A DNA stretch of 64,000 bases, taken from Tuctoria greenei. Its lineage: Eukaryota; Streptophyta; Magnoliopsida; Poales; Poaceae. The notes under the pieces were generated by a model, which saw nothing but the letters and a program-made list of their open reading frames with translations, had not been told where the DNA came from and made no database searches. The DNA lies in contig JAYESD010000003.1 in NCBI GenBank assembly GCA_036927565.1, forward strand, positions 95,093,591 to 95,157,590. The letters run 5' to 3'. Shown here piece after piece: positions 54,555-64,000 of this stretch (its first letter is position 1; every line of letters starts with the position of its first letter). A program made the position numbers and the translations under genes.

Positions 54555-54689
54555 AAGGCAAAGGAAGTGAAGGATAGCTATAACTTGTGATTAAGCTATA
54601 GGTATGAACAGTTATTAGACAGGATTACCCTTGTTTGTTTTCTCCTTTTGTGTGAAAATAGGGTAGTGTTGGTTAACCCATTTCATGGG

Positions 54690-54734
54690 ATGGCTAACGA
54701 GGATGCAAGTGCTCAACTACAAGATGATTCATGA
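54690..54734 (+). pseudogene. Athila-like gag start, 14 codons
   Basis: ATGGCTAACGAGGATGCAAG... encodes MANEDASAQLQDDS then TGA. ANEDASAHLQ occurs in the gag at 24.2 kb. After the stop the sequence changes to a non-coding 3'-end-like segment, so the rest of gag is deleted. Confidence 0.5.
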
Positions 54735-55320
54735 CTTACCTTAACAAATGTCCGCTAGGCAACACCATTGCCTTTTGCGAAAGAATTTCAGCTTCCAGTA
54801 GGAGTCAAAGTCATCCATCCCCAAGCTTGGGGGAGGCTTCAAATGTTCTTCTTGGTTTGCCTCCATCATGTGGTGGATAGTTGGCTCCTCATCCAACATT
54901 CATGTCATGGGTTGGCTCCACCAATCCATGACCACATTTGTGCTGAAGTTGAAGGAATCCTATTCTCATTCATCATGGATGAGAATATGATCTCAAATCA
55001 AAGGGTGGATTGAAGAATGATCTAGTTCCCGTAGCTTGTCATGCACACCACCTAACAAGTTGGACATGCTAGTTATGGAACAACACCTCCCATTGAGTAA
55101 CATGAAGGTCAAGCCATTGGACAAGTGCTTGGAATTATCCAAGTCATGTATATTCACATGATTTGTGAAAATCCATGTCAACATGGGCCACTTGGGGAAT
55201 CATTTTCCTAAAGACCCATGAGGATCCTTCCTTTCAAACACAACTCCAATGGATATCACCAACAAGGAGGTCAAGGGTAGAACCAATATCACCCTTGTAA
55301 TCAAGGAGGTTGTCGATACC
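54717..55320 (+). repeat. Athila-like segment, copy 1
   Basis: Closely matches 58925-59515 in the same orientation. Contains AAGCTTGGGGGAGG at 54823 (purine-tract-like). No ORF of note. Confidence 0.8.
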
Positions 55321-55380
55321 CTCAAGACCGGGCACCCCTACATACAAGAAGAAGCTCCGGACCCGACCTCCCCGCTGAGG

Positions 55381-55640
55381 AGGGCTCCGGAGCTACCACG
55401 CGTCCTCCAGCTCTAGACCCTTGCTCCAACCGAGGAGGGCTCCGGAGCTGCCACGCGTCCTCCGGCTCCGGGCCCTTGCTACCACAAAAGAGAGCTCTGG
55501 AGCTGCCACGCGTCCTCCGGCTACGGGCCCTTGCTCCCACCAAGAAGGGCTCCAGAGCTGCCACGCGTCCTCCGGCTCCAGGCCCTTGCTCCCACCGAGG
55601 AAGGCTCTGAGGCTGTCACGCGTCCTGCAACTTGCGCTGG
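55381..55640 (+). repeat. 55-bp tandem repeat, five units
   Basis: Units start at 55381, 55436, 55491, 55546 and 55601, exactly 55 apart. Core AGGGCTCCGGAGCTGCCACG then CGTCCTCCGG. They lie at the left edge of, or just outside, the following Tat-like LTR. Confidence 0.9.
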
Positions 55641-56292
55641 GTGGTTGGTTGCAGGACTAAGGGGTGGTACGTCCTGTCCAATCGCGCATTGAAGGCACAC
55701 GCCTTCCCCAAGCGTACAGGTGCGGCGCACGCCTTTTGTCAGGTACCGCTGCGTCCAATCGCATCACAGTGAAGGCGCCGCAGGCCTACCTCACACTGCC
55801 AAGTTGGTAGCTTACGATGACAAGACGGATGGGACATTCCCTGCCATCATGAACGACTACTCCTAGCCACTAGGTGCCGACACGGCAAGACAACAAGTCT
55901 TCAAGGCGTGGTCAGAGGCAGCGTACGCAAGAAGCCTTAGATCTTGTACAGGATAAGATCACCTGGGGCCACCTGTCGGGCCCCGGGCCCCACTTGTAAG
56001 TTGTCCGGCCTTGGACTATAAAAGAACTGGGCAACCACCGACTTAGACACCTTCGCTGGTCGGACCACACTCAGAATCCCCGATACACTCACATACGCAT
56101 ACACACTCACCAAGCTATACAATCCACCGCGGAGTAGGGTGTTATGATCCTTGCGGCCTGAATCACGTAAAAACAATTGTCTCATACTCTTCTGCTAGAA
56201 CACTAGTTTGAGGCCTAAGCCCCGTCGAACAAGAACCTCTGCGGGCTGCTCCTTAGCAGATCCGGGGGAAGTGTCGCATTGACCCTTCGACA
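55641..56292 (+). repeat. Tat-like LTR, plus strand (start uncertain)
   Basis: Shares in reverse the U3 blocks of LTR A (CCAATCGCATCACAGTGAAGG, GCCACCTGTCGGGCC), the TATA region and the end (GGAAGTGTCGCATTGAC...TTCGACA). Ends at 56292, two bases before the primer site. The left limit is not clear; the 55-bp repeats may belong to it. Confidence 0.75.
56017..56024 (+). promoter_or_regulatory. TATA box of the plus-strand Tat-like LTR
   Basis: TATAAAAG in TTGGACTATAAAAGAACTG. Confidence 0.7.
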
Positions 56293-56311
56293 TTTGGCAC
56301 GCCAAGTAGGG
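56293..56311 (+). other. Tat primer-site region
   Basis: TTTGGCACGCCAAGTAGGG after the LTR end. Confidence 0.7.
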
Positions 56312-56349
56312 ACTTTTTCCCTCAAAAAAGTGGTAGCGCTTTCACCACC

Positions 56350-56957
56350 ATGGTGTTCATCAGGCCCGTGGAAGGCGGTTTCCGAGGCCGTCATCCGGTG
56401 ACCAGATCCGTCGCTCGAGCGGCACTCTCTGGTCCGTCTCGCCCTGTGCAGGTACGGCTGTCCAAGATAGCACGCTGGGACACGCCCCGACTCAGTTGGC
56501 TCCCCCAACAGCGAGCCCGTAGAGTGCTTTGGTGGTGGCCAGAGCTCTCCTCCACCACCCACCGTCGCTGAACGCATCTCAGGGTGCAGCTTAGCAGTGG
56601 TTCCAAGACATCGACCACTTCGTCATCGCAACCATCAACTCCTCCAACAGTGGAAGGTACCTCGTGTCGCTGTCATGCACGCCATCCATCGACCGTCACA
56701 CCGCCAACTCCCGCTCCTCCAAGCCTACGAGCGTTGGTCGGCTCCCCACAGAGGACCTCAGGGCCGAGATTGACCGTCGTCAAGCTCACATGGACGACCG
56801 TGTCATCATCGAGCGGCAGCAAGAGAGGCGGCGCAACCTCGACGGTGAATATGGCACTCAATGCCCTGTTCACGAGGCATCCTCCGTCCAAGGTGTGCTG
56901 CAGGTAAAACCTCTGCCACTTGATCAGGAGCACGTCGGCTTGACATCTTGCGACTAA
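56350..56957 (+). pseudogene. gag: Tat-like gag N-terminal remnant
   Basis: ATG at 56350 with MVFIRP, matching MVFIKP at the starts of X and Y gag. Frame changes follow. A second readable piece, 56664-56957, has TSVGRLPTEDLRAEIDRRQ and IIERQQERRRNLDGEYG, a charged helical stretch of the Gag N-terminal half that X and Y have lost. Then Gag stops and the sequence jumps to 3'-end modules. Confidence 0.65.
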
Positions 56958-58429
56958 GTGGTAGGCGTGCCCAACCAGTTGGCCACACCTACCAGGGGGC
57001 CTCTAAGGGGTCTCATGGGCAGGACGTCAAGTGGTTTCCCGCCACCACAGCGACAACGACGTCACCAAGGCGTTATGGTAAGTTTGACCCGAAGATCTGC
57101 TATAAGTTTTACTTTTGGCAAGGTGAGAGGTCCGGAGTATGCAGCCTACTTAGTCTGGTCCTGCACCCTAGGCGTGTACACTTTGCCTCCCCAGCGCCAC
57201 TTCGATAAAGCTTCACCCTGGGCGTAGTGGTAGGATAGTTTTTTTTTTCGGTGTCATAGCATCTAGAAGCAACGCTCGAAGCAACTAAGCTCCAGTGGGT
57301 CCGGTCCAGGGTGTTCAGCCTGCTTAGCATGGTTCCATACCCTAAGCCTATACATTTTTCCTCCCTTGTCATCTGGAGCGGGTCGTTGCCTTCTTGTAAA
57401 GTCTGCCTCCTCCTATGATTACCAAGTTAGAAGAAACAATGTCTTGCCCTATGCTTCGTTTATGTTCATTTAATTAACTATTAATTTTATGATCATCAAA
57501 TTATGCTCATTCTCGCATATTCTTTGTCATATGCACGGGCACTCTCTCCCTGTCTCGCTCCTAGTGGAGTGATGCAATCCTGCAGCTGGCAGGTCTGCTT
57601 GAGGTTCCTGTGATGTATTTGGATTCTTTGGTTGTTTCCCTACTCGGGAGCCCGTGGCGCCAAATGGTCACTCCCCTGAAAAGCCAATGCCCATGGGAGG
57701 TCTAGAAGGTACAGCCTGCTTAGCCTGGTCCTGCACCCTAAGCGTGTACACTTTACCTCCTCAGCGCTAACGGCTGAGTATAGGGGGCCGGACGGCACAC
57801 ACTCCTGAGAAGGGTGATAACCATAACCCGGATACCGTCGCACTGAATTACTCATGCACCGTAAGCCCGCTCAGGACCGTAAGACATAACGAGATTAAAA
57901 GCAGGAAGGGAGTGACCGACGAGCAAAATTATTTACATTACGCTTTAATTTTTTGCTTACTTTCACATATCGTCTGCCATATGCCCGGTTACATTTCTCC
58001 TGTCTCATCCTAGTTGGAATTGTGCTACCCTACTAAAGGCGGATTTGCATGAGGTACCTGCAATGTGTTTGGAGTTCGATGATCGTTTTCTTGGTTGGGG
58101 TCTATGGTGTCGAATGGTTCTAAATCCTGAAAGGCTAACGCCGAGCTGGAGGTCCAGGGTGTGCAACCTTCTTAGCCTGGTTCTATACCCTAAGCACGCG
58201 CACCTTGCCTCCCAGTGCTAACAGCTGAGTACACGGGGCTCGACGACTCATGCCCTGAGCAAGGCAGTGACCATACCCTGAATGTTGTCTCACCGAACTA
58301 CCCATGCCCCGTATTTAGTTAAGGACTGTAAGCCATAACGAAACTAAAGAGTAGGGAAGCGGTGACCGACGAGCGAAATTACTTTTTGTCCACCGTGTGT
58401 GCAGGACATACAGGGAGCCCGCCGCCGAC
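56958..58429 (+). repeat. Tat-like non-coding modules, pol absent
   Basis: 56955-57050 matches 37480-37630 in reverse. Four modules with the motif CTTAGCCTGGTCCTGCACCC or close variants near 57150, 57330, 57715 and 58175 match, in reverse, 39590/40000 and 48120/48525. No coding region for protease, polymerase or integrase. Confidence 0.75.
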
Positions 58430-58900
58430 GTTCTACACGTCCGTGGCAGGCGTTGTCGATGCTTCTTCGAGCTCCGTAGCTTTCCAAGGGAGCCGCCAGC
58501 GTCACTTCTCCGAGCTCCAGCGCACCTCAAGAGGGCCGCCGATGCCGTCGACAATTCCCTGAGCTCTAGCGCGCCCCAAGGGGGCTGCTGGCATCACTTC
58601 TCCGAACCTCGGCGCCCCCCAAGGGGGGCGCTGGCGTCACTTCTTCGAGCTCTAGCGCCCCCAAGGGGGCCGCTAGCGTCACTTCTTCAAGCTCCGGCGC
58701 CTCCTACGGGGACCGCTGACGTCACTTCTGTGAGCTCCGACGCCCCCTAGGAGGGCCGTCGGTGTCACTTCTCCGAGCTCTGGCGCCCCCAAGAGGGCCG
58801 CCGGTGACACTTCTCCGAGCTCCAGCGTCCTCAAGGGGGCCACCGACATCACTTCTATGAGCTCTGACGCCCCTCGAGGTGGCCCGCTGGCGTCACTTTT
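58430..58900 (+). repeat. 42-43-bp tandem array in the Tat derivative
   Basis: Units of the form GAGCTCCGGCGCCCCCAAGG ... GGCGTCACTTCTCC, starting near 58647, 58689 and 58732, about ten in all. It holds the place that the 70-bp array holds in X and Y, with similar GC-rich wording but a different unit. Confidence 0.85.
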
Positions 58901-58916
58901 ACAAATACATGATAAA

Positions 58917-59515
58917 GGCCTGCTAAGCAAGATGATTCAGGGCTTACCTCAACAAATGTCTGCTAAGCAACACCATTTCCTTTTGCGGAAGAATTTCAAC
59001 TTCCAGTAGGAGCCAAAGTCATCCATCCCCAAGCTTGGGGGAGGCTTCAAGAGTTCTTCTTGATTTGCCTCCATCATGGGGTGGATAGTTGGCCCCTCAT
59101 CCAACATTCAAGTCATGGGTTGGCTCCACCAATCCATGACAACATTTGTGCTGGAGCTAAAGGAATCCTATTCTCATTCATCATAGATGAGAATATGATC
59201 TCTACTCAAGGGATGGATTGAAGAATGCTCTAGTTCACTTAGCTTGGCATGCACACCACTTAACAACTTGGACATGCTATTTATGGAACTACACCTACCA
59301 TTGAGTAACATGAATATCAAGTCAATGGAGAAGTGTTTGGAGTTATCCAAGTCATGAATATTCACACGGTTTGTGAAAATCCATGTCAACATGGGCCACT
59401 TGGGGAATCATTTCCCTAAAGACCCATGAGGATCCTTCCTTTCAAACACAACTCCAATGGCTATCACCAATAAGGAGGTCAAGGGTAGAATCAATATCAC
59501 CCTTGTAATCAAGGA
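58917..59515 (+). repeat. Athila-like segment, copy 2
   Basis: Matches 54717-55320; similarity ends after GTAATCAAGGAGG in both. AAGCTTGGGGGAGG at 59031. Confidence 0.8.
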
Positions 59516-61770
59516 GGCTATGTGGATTTCAATGAATTTAAGTTCAATTAGCCTACCTTGAAGTATCTTGTCCATGACCAAACAAGAAATTAGGACAACA
59601 TTTACATGAAGCTTTTGGCCAAGGACAAGAAACTTAAAAGAGCATTCAAGATCCAAAATATCCCACAATCACTTTTTGGGATTCCTACCCTTCGACCAAG
59701 CCTGTGCAACCTAAGGCAAATGACATTGTGGATGAAGCGTTCTTGTTTGATTGTGTAGTCCACATGCCATCATGCCCAAGGAAGCTTTTGATCCATGATC
59801 AAAGTATGGGTTGACCTTAAGGAATATCAAGAAGGTTGAAGTGACACCCCTAAAGAAGGACAAGCCTCACCTGCTCATAAGAGAATATCTTCAAGAGGGA
59901 AAAGCTGTCACTACATCAACAAGTCCTCATCAAGATGACGGAGAGGTTAGGGCCATCATGTGGATCACTTGTCCAACTGACATGACAAAGGAGATTTGCA
60001 TGTCAATCAAGGAAAGTTGTCCACATCCTACACACCGAGATTGGACAACAAATCATTGCCCGAAACAAGACGGAGGTAAGTCCCACTCATCGAACTTCAA
60101 AATTTTGATGAGTCCTTGCCAATAGGTAAATTGGTAGTTATCTCATATTTGTTTTCTCAATTGCATGTTTGAATTTCTCATCAAATCTTGAATTTGCATT
60201 TAGCATGTTTGAATTACCACACTTGCATGTTGGAAAATAAAATTTCCAGCCATCATAAAACTAAAAATTTGAATTAGAAAATAAATTTACTTGGATATGA
60301 ACCTTGGGCGTAACCACTTGACTTCATCTTCCTAATTCAAACCAAAAATATTTCCCTTAATATTCATTGCATTTGCATGTTGTTTCAAGTTGGGAAAACA
60401 ATTTGACAAAGGGTAAAACATGCTTTTGAACTAAAATAACCCGTTTTTGAGTGGTTTTGTTTGTTCTTGATTTTAGTGCAGCCAGGCCAAATGTTGTAAA
60501 GAGGTTGGAAGTCGTCATCAAGCGCATATCCCTCCATCGATCTCATTTTGAGTTCATGGTGGAGGAATGCTCAAAATGGTAGCCCAATGGAGGAGTAAGA
60601 TGAATCTCATTCAACTCCAACCTCAACTTGGCAGGAGACATTGAACATGAAGGCTACACCAAAATCCATGGTCGTGAGTTTCTCACACAATGGCCTTCAA
60701 CCCGGACTGCTCTTCAAGTGAGGTACATGCTTAAAATTTTCCGTCATTGGAATTACATTAGGATTGAATGATTTTTGCTTACATTGGTAAGTAAGGTTTA
60801 CACCTTCTCATCATTCAATTCTTATGCATCCTTACGAGAGTAAGTGTTGGCATTGCTCTTTTTGATTCTTCAAAAATTAATGTCACCTTACTTAGGAATA
60901 AATTTAAACAAGTACCTAGAATTTCATAAGCATTGCTAAAATTGACTTAGACATTTTGTGCCTAGGTAATGCTTATGGAATTACTTAATGGTTGAAATAG
61001 GTACGTAGCAACCTATGAATAGTGATGTCCATAATTTTGAATTGAAACTCCTTCATGCATGGATCACTAAATTTCAAATTCCTACGCAAGAAATTCATAA
61101 TGTTTAGGAGGATAAAATTGAGAATCTTGTTTGCCATGATCCAAAAGATAACATTTGCTCTTGTGTAAAAAACTATGATGGTTAGAAAATTTACAAGGTG
61201 AAGGGATATATATAGTGTATTTATATCACTTGCATTGTTATGAGTAGGAGCTTTAGAAAATGTGCAAATTGATTTATCCATAAAGCTCCACTCCTATCAA
61301 TGATTCATACATTGTTCATGGATACAATTGAAATTGGACCCAACGCATCTTTGATTTTGTTCTCCCCTGTACATACAAATGAAGATTCGATTACCTAACC
61401 CGAAAATTCATTTGTACAAGTATCGGGAGCTAACCATCCCCCTCTATCATAGAGGGGAAGTTTGTAGGAGTAAAATAACTATGCAGACATTCAAAGATCC
61501 GATCGTTGGAATCTCTAGAGGATTCCATTTCAACATCTCTTAGCCAAGGAGTAAATTAGGATGGTTGCTACCTATCGGAAATCAGGCTCGAAGGTCAACC
61601 ATAACTATATGAGGCCGGAGATTTGACATGGAAACCCTCCATGAGCAACCAATGGGCTGCTATGAATATGCGAGAGCATTATGCTCTCAACTATTCTAAG
61701 CACTCATTCAAGCTCAAGGGAATTGCCATCATCATTGGGTGTAAGTTATTCCTTTGTAGCTAAAAGGTAT
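59516..61770. other. Unassigned sequence
   Basis: About 2.25 kb, AT-rich from 60130. No long ORF; the longest (59811-60125 plus, 60985-61281 minus) show no motif I know. It continues without a break from the Athila-like segment, so part is probably the same element. 61438-61457 holds an inverted repeat CCCCTCT/AGAGGGG. The second Sirevirus LTR begins at 61771. Confidence 0.4.
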
Positions 61771-63198
61771 TGTAAGGATTGAATGCCCAAGAGGGGGGGT
61801 GAATTGGGCTTCTTTTCAAAAATTAAGGCAATAAAACTTAATTACTAAAGGCCCAATTCACTAAGCAAACAACCTATGCATTCAAGTGAATAGTGACTTT
61901 GTGATATACGAAATGCATAAGTGTAAGGGAGAGGAAGAGAATGCAAACTCCCGAGGAGACACGAGGATTTATCCCGTGGTTCGGTAAGATCGTCAAGATC
62001 TTCCTACGTCCACGTTGTGGCACCCACCAAAGGGTATAGCCACACCCAAGTCACCGAGACTAGGGATCTTCACTATTCTTCTCCATTCGCCAGCCTTAGC
62101 AAGGTGGAGCTCAAGCCTTGTACAACTTGGATCCTCCGGGCTTCCACAATCGTCTTGGCAAGCTCCGGAAGTCTCTCTCAATTACAAACACCAAGGGACA
62201 CTCCCTTACAGCTCTCACTACACTAGAGATTCCAATCACCAAGAATGGAGGCACACAAGCACTATCTCTAGTTAGTTCTAGCCTATCTTTTGGTGTACAA
62301 ATGGTGAAAAATGATATGGAAGTGGTAGCTCAATGCCTTGAATGCTTGGTAAGGTGTAGAGTAAGTCTGGGCTTCAAGTCATCTCGAATAGATAGGTTGA
62401 AGGGGTATAAATAGCCAGCCTCCACGAAATAGCCATTGGAAAAGTAGGCTGACATCATTGTTCTGCGAACACCGGATGATCCAAGGTTCTCCCTTCAGTT
62501 ATCATCGGTCAAGTTCACTTTAGGTGATGTCACTGTGTCAGATATGACTGTTGTTGGACCGATGTTGCACTTGTCTTCTCATCGGATGATCCGGTGGCAC
62601 TTCCTCCAGAATTGGTTCAAACTTGATGCTTACTGGAGTGATTGACCGATGTGTTCAAAGGTTGTACATTGGATGGTCCGGTGCTACACTTGGTCCAAGG
62701 ATATTGCTTACTGTACTGATGGACCGATGTAACATTGCCCTTAACATCGGATGATCCGGTGAGTACTTTGTTCTGAGGTCTTCTTCTTCTGCTGAATCAA
62801 CTCGACCAATGTGTTGTTCTCTGGAAACATCGGTTGACCCGGTGAGTTGATTTTGTTTGCTTCGAGTTGTTCTAAGTGATTCTTTTTTATTTTGCTCGAT
62901 TGACCTCTTAGACATTTGTTGGAAATATACTTCTGATGTTTTTCAAGCATTGAGTGTTGTCAATTATGGTTGAATGACTTTGACATATGAGCTTTTACTT
63001 CTAGTCTTCATAACATTGATTGATCTCATAAGATGATTGTTTAGAAGTCTCCAATGATCAGTAGTTGATGTTCATATTCATATAGATTTCATTTGATTGA
63101 GTGATATGGGAGACCTTGCATCCACAAATTCATTAGTAAAATCCAAAGGTTGTCATTAATCACCGAAACCATACCTCATGGGGGCCTAGATGCTTTCA
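61771..63198 (-). repeat. 3' LTR of the second Sirevirus (1428 bp)
   Basis: Plus reading TGTAAGGATTGAATGCCCAAG ... CCTAGATGCTTTCA, so the minus strand runs TGAAAGCATC...AATCCTTACA. The GGGGGGGTGAATTGGGC block near its end matches the ATTCACCCCCC end block of Sirevirus LTRs. The motif CATCGGATGATCCGGTG and variants occur at about 62470, 62580, 62670, 62745 and 62829. The core promoter is probably the reverse of GGGTATAAATAGCC at 62403-62416. Confidence 0.85.
62406..62413 (-). promoter_or_regulatory. TATA-like box of the second Sirevirus LTR
   Basis: The minus strand reads GGCTATTTATACCCC; on the plus strand this is TATAAATA. It lies just downstream (minus direction) of the palindrome cluster, as in the first Sirevirus. 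Confidence 0.5.
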
Positions 63199-63213
63199 AT
63201 CTCCCCCTTTTTG
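63199..63213 (-). other. Polypurine tract of the second Sirevirus
   Basis: The reverse strand reads AAAAAGGGGGAGAT directly before the LTR, identical to the first Sirevirus. Confidence 0.85.
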
Positions 63214-63583
63214 GTGATTGATGACAACACAACAAGTGAAGCATAATAGTAATGAATTTGATAGTGGGATACTCAAGTACATATGCAATGAGTACAAGGT
63301 TATCACACTTAAAACTTGAAGGCTCAAAACCGATCAATTACTCAAAAGCTCAATCGATGAATAACTCAAGATATAGAAAGACACAAATAAGCTCAATCGA
63401 TCAATAACTTAAGAGTACTCAATGAATAACAAAGGATTAGCAAAAACACCAAATTACAAAAGATATAGATAAACTCCACCTACAGCTAGGACACTCCCCC
63501 TGAGGCTAAGCTATCCTCCCCCTGACTCTTCTCTAACTCTTCTCCCCCTTTGGCATCAAGACACCAAAAAGGAATCCGAGTAC
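63214..63583 (-). other. 3' untranslated region with extra purine tracts
   Basis: On the minus strand three GGGGGAG blocks at about 63494-63500, 63511-63517 and 63541-63548, spaced 17-30 bases. The rest is A-rich with no gene. Confidence 0.75.
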
Positions 63584-64000
63584 CTAAGAACCCTGAGTGC
63601 TCAGAGCGATGACGAACTGGTCACCGTCGGGGGTGCTGTCGTCGGAGCTGCTGCCTGCTGCTGCGACTGAGGCTGGAGTAGAAGTGGAGGGAGCTGTAGG
63701 GGCCATAGGAGCCGCTGTCGGTGCCTGCTGAGTCGGAGCTGCTGGCAACGGGGCACTGACAACGGATGCCGGCATCTGCTGGAACAACGTCGTAGCCGGC
63801 AGCGGATAGTGGATCGGTGCGCCTGGAGCAAGCAGTGGAGACATGCTGATTGTCGGGATCGGCGTGGTTGGCACTGGAGCTGCAGTTGGAGCAAGGACAG
63901 GTAGGGGTGGAGTAAAGCCTGGCAGCTGTGATGGCAGGGCAATCCTGGTCTGGGTGTAGAGGTTGGTGATCAACCCCAGGATGCCCATTATCGCCTGATG
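63584..64000 (-). CDS. C-terminal part of a Sirevirus env-like ORF (partial)
   Basis: The minus frame is open from the window edge to a stop at 63584, at least 138 codons. It is Pro/Ala/Thr-rich with an acidic Ser-rich end (SSSDDSTPDGDQ). Position next to the purine tracts and composition match the end of the env-like ORF at 10.9-11.3 kb. No domain is recognisable. Whether the complete ORF is intact cannot be judged here. The ATG at 63988 is probably internal. Confidence 0.55.
   Translation of the reverse strand, partial: HQAIMGILGLITNLYTQTRIALPSQLPGFTPPLPVLAPTAAPVPTTPIPTISMSPLLAPGAPIHYPLPATTLFQQMPASVVSAPLPAAPTQQAPTAAPMAPTAPSTSTPASVAAAGSSSDDSTPDGDQFVIALSTQGS

Larger units (their letters stand above)
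61771..64000 (-). mobile_element. Second Sirevirus, 3' end, minus strand (continues beyond window)
   Basis: LTR 61771-63198, purine tract 63199-63213, further GGGGGAG blocks, and an env-like ORF end. Orientation is opposite to the Sirevirus at 3853-13336, and the palindrome sequence is different. Confidence 0.85.

Noticed and set aside
55322..55730. Minus-strand ORFs with a repeated Ala/Gly/Arg/Ser-rich peptide
   Set aside because: They follow from the 55-bp tandem repeat, whose length is not a multiple of three. No other coding evidence.
61438..61457. Inverted repeat CCCCTCT/AGAGGGG as a terminator or MITE end
   Set aside because: Too short for a MITE, no matching second terminus or target duplication seen, and no transcript that would need it.

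Overview
This window is plant nuclear DNA, almost certainly from a grass (Poaceae). No host gene, tRNA, rRNA or prokaryotic feature could be supported. Nearly every base that can be assigned belongs to nested LTR retrotransposons: Ty1/copia Sirevirus-type, and Ty3/gypsy CRM-like, Athila-like and Tat (RIRE2/Grande-like) types. The grass call rests on this combination, including the Tat antisense ORF and CRM-type LTRs that start inside the coding sequence. Three CRM-like elements in 64 kb suggest, but do not prove, a pericentromeric or centromeric location.

Left to right: (1) 1-3852 is a pol-less CRM-like element with one intact ORF of about 695 codons and near-identical LTR ends. It sits inside the gag of (2) an old Sirevirus, 3853-13336, with gag, a single-frame pol carrying three TGA stops, an env-like ORF, multiplied polypurine tracts and a 1.55-kb LTR full of palindromic GGACTAGTCC motifs. 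(3) 13337-32956 is an Athila-like block on the minus strand (LTR pieces, gag, protease, env-like ORF, no reverse transcriptase). It contains two CRM-like elements: a rearranged minus-strand copy (14514-17931) with an inverted gag piece, and a plus-strand copy (24379-31795) with both LTRs and a probable target duplication GTGCAG. (4) 32957-54286 is a minus-strand Tat array with three LTRs and two internal regions (LTR-X-LTR-Y-LTR). X has the family's antisense ORF on the plus strand and Y has lost it. Both carry 70-bp tandem arrays and a repeat expansion inside RNase H. (5) 54287-58916 holds an Athila-like LTR with PBS and gag start, then a plus-strand pol-less Tat derivative. (6) 58917-61770 has a second copy of an Athila-like segment and sequence I cannot assign. 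(7) 61771-64000 is the 3' LTR and 3' internal end of a second Sirevirus, minus strand, running off the window.

The genes do not form a pathway. They are gag, protease, integrase, reverse transcriptase/RNase H and env-like or antisense accessory ORFs of separate elements, mostly decayed. Many in-frame stops are TGA or TAG where the family has CGA, CAG or CAA, as expected from deamination of methylated cytosine. I found no undescribed biological system. The best leads are the young intact non-autonomous CRM-like element, the three-LTR Tat array with loss of the antisense ORF in one half, the intron-like segment of that ORF, the inverted gag piece, and the Athila-like gag-pro-env unit without polymerase. 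LTR boundaries come from reading TG...CA ends, primer sites and pairwise repeats by eye; those given as approximate are so marked.
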